From assembly GCA_017305815.1 (NCBI GenBank), contig JAFKJZ010000107.1, positions 1 to 9,574 of the forward strand: a DNA stretch of 9,574 bases, written 5' to 3'. Source of the DNA: Hyphomicrobiales bacterium. Lineage in GTDB: Bacteria; Pseudomonadota; Alphaproteobacteria; Rhizobiales; Kaistiaceae. The position numbers were made by a program, and so were the translations under genes. Below, in pieces: positions 6,707-9,574 of this stretch (position 1 is the stretch's first letter; every line of letters starts with the position of its first letter). Below the pieces are notes generated by a model. That model was not told where the DNA came from. It ran no database searches and saw only the letters and a list, made by a program, of their open reading frames with translations.

Positions 6707-6717
6707 TGTCCCGCCTG

Positions 6718-7197
6718 CTAGCCGCCGGTGTCGCGGATCGGCAGCGGCCGCTGCTCCTCGATCGCCTCCATGGCGAAATAGGAGGTGACGGTGTCGAGCT
6801 CGACCTTCTCGATCAGGCGCTGATAGGTGCGGTCATAGCTCGCGAGGTCACGCGTCACGATCTTCAGCATGTAGTCGTAGTCGCCGCCGATCCGGTAGAA
6901 GTCGATCACTTCCGGCATCGAGCGCACATGCTGGCGGAAGGTCTCCAGCCACGCCTTGGAGTGGTGGCGGGTGCGGATCATGACGAACACGACGACGTCG
7001 AGGTCGACAGCGGCGCGATTGAGCCGGACCGAATAGCCCTGGATCACGCCGGACTGGTGGATCGCCTGCAGGCGGCGCCAGCAGGCGTTCTGCGAGAGGT
7101 TGACCGTCTCCGCCAGCTCGCGCTGCGACAGCGATGAGTCGTTCTGCAGGGCGCGCAGGATGCGCAAGTCCATATGATCGAATTTTTGCTTCGTCAT
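6718..7197 (-). CDS. Lrp/AsnC family transcriptional regulator (second of two)
   Basis: This 159-residue regulator has the normal family length. The N-terminal winged helix-turn-helix runs from MDLRILRALQNDSSLSQREL (9-28) to the recognition helix LSQNACWRRLQAIHQSGVI (34-52), with the S-x-x-x-C-W-R-R signature common in Lrp/BkdR-like members. The RAM domain (about 66-145) contains RIGGDYDYML (102-111). There is no Shine-Dalgarno sequence before the ATG at 7197, although the product matches the family well from that codon; the next ATG at 7173 also lacks one. A TTGACT hexamer at 7232-7227 would place transcription start near the ATG, so the mRNA could be leaderless. The gene diverges from the PLP enzyme and probably controls it, itself, or both. 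The frame stays open upstream to 8796, but that part is antisense to the PLP enzyme gene and is not coding. Confidence 0.9.
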   Translation of the reverse strand: MTKQKFDHMDLRILRALQNDSSLSQRELAETVNLSQNACWRRLQAIHQSGVIQGYSVRLNRAAVDLDVVVFVMIRTRHHSKAWLETFRQHVRSMPEVIDFYRIGGDYDYMLKIVTRDLASYDRTYQRLIEKVELDTVTSYFAMEAIEEQRPLPIRDTGG

Positions 7198-7213
7198 TCG
7201 ATCAAATGATCGA
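7198..7213. promoter_or_regulatory. Palindromic operator candidate (TCGATCA-AA-TGATCGA) at the Lrp-type gene start
   Basis: The 16-bp site has perfect 7-bp arms around AA and directly abuts the ATG (7197) of the minus-strand regulator. A third copy of the half-site, TGATCGA at 7175-7181, lies inside the coding region 32 bp away, about three helical turns. A minus-strand TTGACT at 7232-7227 is a plausible -35; the -10 at 17-bp spacing (TCATTT, 7209-7204) is weak and lies within the palindrome. Binding here would block transcription, which fits the negative autoregulation usual for Lrp-family genes. Which regulator binds is inferred. Confidence 0.55.
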
Positions 7214-7297
7214 CCCGCGTCGATAAAGTCAATCAGGACGGTGGTAATTCCGCGATCCGGAGGTGGGAATGTAGCGATCGCTGACCGCCCGGCGCCT

Positions 7298-7311
7298 CGC
7301 CGTCGACGGCG
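7298..7311. promoter_or_regulatory. 14-bp perfect palindrome in the PLP-enzyme leader
   Basis: CGCCGTCGACGGCG is an exact palindrome ending 9 nt before the ribosome binding site at 7320-7327. It lies within a wider inverted pair GGCGCC (7291-7296 and 7308-7313). It could be an operator or an mRNA hairpin that affects translation. A shorter palindrome AGCGATCGCT lies at 7273-7282. Such motifs arise readily in GC-rich DNA, so weight is low. No convincing plus-strand -35/-10 pair was found between 7214 and 7336. Confidence 0.25.
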
Positions 7312-7336
7312 CCCCAGTCGAGGAAGGCACGCGGAC

Positions 7337-7396
7337 ATGAGTGGCGATCGCAACACGATTGAAGTCGACGGTGCGACGCCGCTGTCGCGTTTCTTG
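7337..7396 (+). pseudogene. Out-of-frame N-terminal piece of the class V PLP enzyme (apparent -1 frameshift)
   Basis: The ATG at 7337 has an excellent ribosome binding site (GAGGAAGG at 7320-7327, 9-nt spacing) and opens MSGDRNTIEVDGATPLSRFL in frame 2. From about 7393 the family-like sequence continues in frame 1 as LVYADYVASGRALRQVENFV and runs directly into the long reading frame at 7453. Frame 1 is closed upstream by TGA at 7360-7362 and has no ATG, GTG or TTG before 7453. Restoring one base near 7391-7396 (for example a C in TTCTTG) would join both parts into one protein of about 462 residues. The cause may be a recent deletion, a sequencing error, or less likely ribosomal slippage. Confidence 0.7.
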
Positions 7397-7452
7397 TCTA
7401 TGCCGACTACGTCGCCTCGGGCCGGGCGCTGCGCCAGGTCGAGAACTTCGTC

Positions 7453-8724
7453 ATGGAAGAAGTGCTGCCCTTCTACGCCAACAGCCACACCGAGGCCTCC
7501 TATTGCGGTTCGGCGATGACGCGGATGCGGCGCGAGGCGCGTGCTGTCATCGCGGGTCTCGTCGGCGCCGATGCGGGCTGCACCGTGATCTTCACCGGCT
7601 CTGGCGCCACCGCTGGGATCAACCGGCTTGTGAGCCTGTTCGGCGTCGCCGAGGCGGCGCGGCGCGGCGAGGCGCCGCTGGTGCTGGTCGGACCGTATGA
7701 GCACCATTCCAACATCCTGCCCTGGCGCGAGAGCGGCGCCGAGGTGATCGAGATTGCCGAGGCGCCGGCGGGCGGCCCCGATCTCGCCGAGCTGGAGGCG
7801 GCGTTGGCGCGGACCGGCGACCGGAAACTGCGCATCGGCGCCTTCTCGGCCGCCTCCAACGTGACCGGCATCCTGACCGACACCGACGCCGTCACCGCCA
7901 TCCTGAAGCGCCATGGCGCGCTGGCGGTCTGGGACTATGCCGGCGGCGGTCCCTATCTCGCGATGCGGATGGCGCCGGCGGCCGGCCTGGAGAAGGACGC
8001 GATCGTGCTGTCGCCGCACAAGTTCGTCGGCGGACCCGGCGCGTCCGGCATTCTCGTCGTGCGGAAATCCGCCGTCGAACGGCAGGCGCCGAGCTGGCCG
8101 GGCGGCGGCACCGTCAGCTTCGTCTCGCCCTGGCGGCACGACTACGTGCAGGATCTCTCCGCCCGCGAGGAGGCGGGGACGCCGAACGTCATCGGCGACA
8201 TCCGCGCCGCGCTCGCCTTCCTGGTCAAGGATGCGATCGGCCAGGATTTCATCGACCGCCGGCATCGCGAGCTGAATGCGCGGGCGCTGGCCGTCTGGGA
8301 GCGCAATCCGGGGCTGCAGCTGCTCGGCGTCGACAAGGCGCAGCGCCTGCCGATCTTCTCGATGCGGGTCGGCGACGGGAAGGGCGGCTTCGTCCATCAC
8401 CAGCTCTTCACCCGCATGCTGAGCGATGGCTTCGGCATCCAGGCCCGCGGCGGCTGCGCCTGCGCCGGGCCCTATGCGCATCGCCTGCTCGGCATCGACG
8501 AGGACGCCTCGGACGCCATCCGTGCCGGCATTGCCGCCGGCCGCGAGATCGAGAAGCCGGGCTGGGTGCGGCTGAATTTCAGCTTCCTGCTCGACGACGC
8601 CAAGGCGGATTTCATCATCCGTTCCGTCGATGCGCTGGCGCGCGACCCGTCCGCCGCCTCGGCCTATCGGGAGGACGCGGCGACGGCCCGCTTCCGGCCG
8701 GCTGGATCGGTCCGCGCCGCCTAG
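7453..8724 (+). CDS. Class V aminotransferase-fold PLP-dependent enzyme (cysteine-desulfurase-like), N-terminus frameshifted
   Basis: This is a PLP enzyme of the NifS/SufS/class V fold. In the 423 residues readable from 7453, TGSGATAGINRLV (48-60) is the cofactor-phosphate region. EHHSN (83-87) carries a His expected to stack on PLP, and WDYAGGGPYL (160-169) supplies Asp161. SPHKFVGGPGASG (187-199) holds the cofactor lysine Lys190. RGGCACAGPYAH (332-343) has two cysteines where desulfurases keep the catalytic loop. The set suits a desulfurase- or lyase-like enzyme, but the reaction is not certain. Starting at 7453 removes the first conserved strand (VYADYVASGRAL), encoded in the same frame upstream without a start codon; the natural start at 7337 is one frame away. 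As it stands the gene is probably damaged, or gives a truncated product. It diverges from two Lrp-type regulator genes, which suggests amino-acid-linked control. Confidence 0.85.
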   Translation: MEEVLPFYANSHTEASYCGSAMTRMRREARAVIAGLVGADAGCTVIFTGSGATAGINRLVSLFGVAEAARRGEAPLVLVGPYEHHSNILPWRESGAEVIEIAEAPAGGPDLAELEAALARTGDRKLRIGAFSAASNVTGILTDTDAVTAILKRHGALAVWDYAGGGPYLAMRMAPAAGLEKDAIVLSPHKFVGGPGASGILVVRKSAVERQAPSWPGGGTVSFVSPWRHDYVQDLSAREEAGTPNVIGDIRAALAFLVKDAIGQDFIDRRHRELNARALAVWERNPGLQLLGVDKAQRLPIFSMRVGDGKGGFVHHQLFTRMLSDGFGIQARGGCACAGPYAHRLLGIDEDASDAIRAGIAAGREIEKPGWVRLNFSFLLDDAKADFIIRSVDALARDPSAASAYREDAATARFRPAGSVRAA

Positions 8725-8788
8725 CCGCGCCGCCCGCGAACCGAAAAAGTCCACCGCGCGTCGATCGGCGGGGACGGGCAACCAATTG

Positions 8789-8803
8789 TTAACCATAGTT
8801 TAA
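8789..8803 (+). promoter_or_regulatory. CtrA-type binding site (TTAA-N7-TTAA) before the repeat-protein gene
   Basis: TTAACCATAGTTTAA is an exact match to the alphaproteobacterial CtrA consensus TTAA-N7-TTAA, including the favoured half-site TTAACCAT. It stands out as the only AT-rich patch in the 132-bp gap 8725-8856 and ends 53 bp before the proposed GTG start. CtrA is the master cell-cycle response regulator in Caulobacter and Hyphomicrobiales and often controls surface structures. The promoter may overlap the site, but no clear -35/-10 pair can be fixed. Confidence 0.55.
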
Positions 8804-8856
8804 GTCGTCTCGCGTCACCTATCGTCGGGGGCCCGGATGCCGTTTCGAGGCGGTTC

Positions 8857-9574
8857 GTGTCCCGGGAAGCGATGCGGGGCGACGACATGGTTGGGCGACG
8901 AGATCAGAGTTCAGGGCGGGATGCAGCGGATCGCCTTGCGGCCGCCCGCCGCGCGGCGCGCCTGCGCCGCCTGGCGCTCGGCTGCGCGCCGCTCTGGATC
9001 GGCCTCGCGTTTCCGATTCCCGCGCTGGCAGCCTCGGTCGAGTTCAACGGCAGCGAATCGGCCGGCTCGGAGCAGATCACCGCGAATGACGGCGATAGCG
9101 TCCGCTTCAACGACACCAGCACCGCCGACCAGGCCAATATCATCACCAATTCCGGCGGCTCGAGCTATTTCTACGACGACAGCACCGCCGCCGACGCGAT
9201 CCTGACCAACAACGGCACCGGCAGCCTCTCCTTCGGCGACAACAGCACGGCCGGCAATTCGACCATCGTCAACAATGGCGGCGCCTCGTTGGGTTTTAGC
9301 GGCACGGCGACGGCCGGCACGGCCAAGGTGACCAACAACGGCACGACTTTGTTCAGCGGTTCATCGACGGCCGGCGGCGCCACCTTCGTCACCAATGCCA
9401 GCGGCACGCTGACCTTCGCCGACGACAGCACGGCCGGCACCGCGAAGCTGACCGTCAACGGCAAGATGGAATTCACCGACGCTTCCAGCGCCGATGCGGC
9501 CGAGATCACCAACAACACCACCGGCGTGGTCGATTTCCTCGACGCCAGCACGCTTTCGAGCGCCTCGCTCAACA
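8857..9574 (+). CDS. Autotransporter-like secreted repeat protein, N-terminal part (runs off the window)
   Basis: The frame is open from 8857 to the window end with no stop. The predicted product begins with a long basic N-region (many Arg and Ala, residues about 20-38), a hydrophobic core (LALGCAPLWIGLAFPIPALA, 39-58) and a signal-peptidase-I-like site at ALA/A. This extended signal peptide is typical of large outer-membrane autotransporters. After it come repeats of 19-21 residues with core S-T-A-G, then x-A-x-(I/V)-T-N-N-G and an aromatic F-x-D, expected to form a beta-helix passenger domain. I infer a surface-exposed or adhesin protein; the C-terminal beta-barrel lies outside the window, so this is not proven. 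Start: GTG at 8857 has GAGG 6 nt upstream; ATG at 8872 and 8887 are alternatives that keep the signal peptide. A CtrA-type box precedes it. Confidence 0.8.
   Translation, partial: MSREAMRGDDMVGRRDQSSGRDAADRLAAARRAARLRRLALGCAPLWIGLAFPIPALAASVEFNGSESAGSEQITANDGDSVRFNDTSTADQANIITNSGGSSYFYDDSTAADAILTNNGTGSLSFGDNSTAGNSTIVNNGGASLGFSGTATAGTAKVTNNGTTLFSGSSTAGGATFVTNASGTLTFADDSTAGTAKLTVNGKMEFTDASSADAAEITNNTTGVVDFLDASTLSSASLN
9058..9574 (+). repeat. Tandem about 63-bp coding repeats (S-T-A-G type passenger repeats)
   Basis: Anchoring on the serine of the S-T-A-G core, repeat units begin at 9058, 9118, 9181, 9244, 9307, 9364, 9427, 9487 and 9547. The spacings are 60, 63, 63, 63, 57, 63, 60 and 60 bp, always multiples of three. 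Typical units are STAADAILTNNGTGSLSF (from 9181) and STAGGATFVTNASGTLTF (from 9364). The conserved parts are the S-T-A-G turn, a T-N-N-G turn and a hydrophobic strand ending in F-x-D. Units differ at many codons, so this is an old, diverged array and not a recent expansion. It continues past the window edge. Confidence 0.8.

Noticed and set aside
7388..7400. Programmed -1 ribosomal frameshift in the PLP enzyme gene
   Set aside because: T-TTC-TTG is not a standard slippery heptamer and no downstream stem or upstream Shine-Dalgarno-like stimulator at the right spacing is evident; deletion or sequencing error is simpler.
7198..8796. Upstream extension of the second Lrp-type gene to 692 codons
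   Set aside because: The added part is antisense to the PLP enzyme and resembles no N-terminal domain; the family-length protein starts at 7197.
8837..9205. Plus-strand frame of 122 codons with an ATG at 8837
   Set aside because: It gives an Arg/Ser/Ala-rich product with no signal peptide or repeats and lies out of frame with the repeat protein, which remains open to the edge.
9171..9572. Minus-strand frame rich in Val/Ala/Leu/Pro at the right edge
   Set aside because: Its regularity is the mirror image of the plus-strand coding repeats, which have a signal peptide and the S-T-A-G repeat logic.

Overview
The window looks like chromosomal DNA of a GC-rich alphaproteobacterium, most likely of the Hyphomicrobiales (Rhizobiales). 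I infer this from the strongly G/C third positions, the gene families present, and a TTAA-N7-TTAA site of the kind bound by the alphaproteobacterial cell-cycle regulator CtrA. I cannot name a genus. No tRNA, rRNA, CRISPR array, insertion sequence or phage gene was seen.

Left block (about 1-4645, plus strand): a sugar-type ABC importer lacking its binding protein inside the window (two-domain ATPase 101-1621, permease 1679-2692). It is followed by an amidohydrolase-2 family enzyme (2899-3936) that overlaps by 14 bp a MIP18/DUF59-domain protein (3923-4645). Perfect stem-loops lie before and after the ATPase gene. As I recall it, a similar amidohydrolase plus DUF59 pair accompanies soluble diiron (propane-type) monooxygenase operons in actinobacteria. 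Here the pair sits behind a solute importer, which suggests a catabolic operon whose substrate enters through the ABC system.

Middle block (4827-7197, minus strand): transcribed right to left are an Lrp/AsnC regulator (7197-6718), a second, dissimilar Lrp/AsnC regulator (6627-6133) and a saccharopine-dehydrogenase-like oxidoreductase (5999-4827). The first regulator has a perfect palindrome beside its start codon. The oxidoreductase leader holds a 14-bp direct repeat with a 20-bp period. A strong stem-loop separates the two regulator genes.

Divergent from this block, on the plus strand, is a class V (cysteine-desulfurase-fold) PLP enzyme. Its body reads from 7453 to 8724. The proper N-terminus, with a good ribosome binding site, starts at 7337 in another frame, so the gene carries an apparent one-base deletion near 7391-7396. 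Regulators, oxidoreductase and PLP enzyme together resemble an amino-acid or amine utilisation locus, but no substrate can be named.

Right edge (8725-9574): after a short leader with a perfect CtrA-type box begins a secreted repeat protein cut off by the window end. It has a long basic signal peptide and about nine 19-21-residue repeats (core S-T-A-G), as in passenger domains of autotransporter adhesins. The best candidates for new biology are the importer/amidohydrolase/DUF59 operon, the layered Lrp-type sites, the frameshifted PLP enzyme and the putatively cell-cycle-controlled surface protein.
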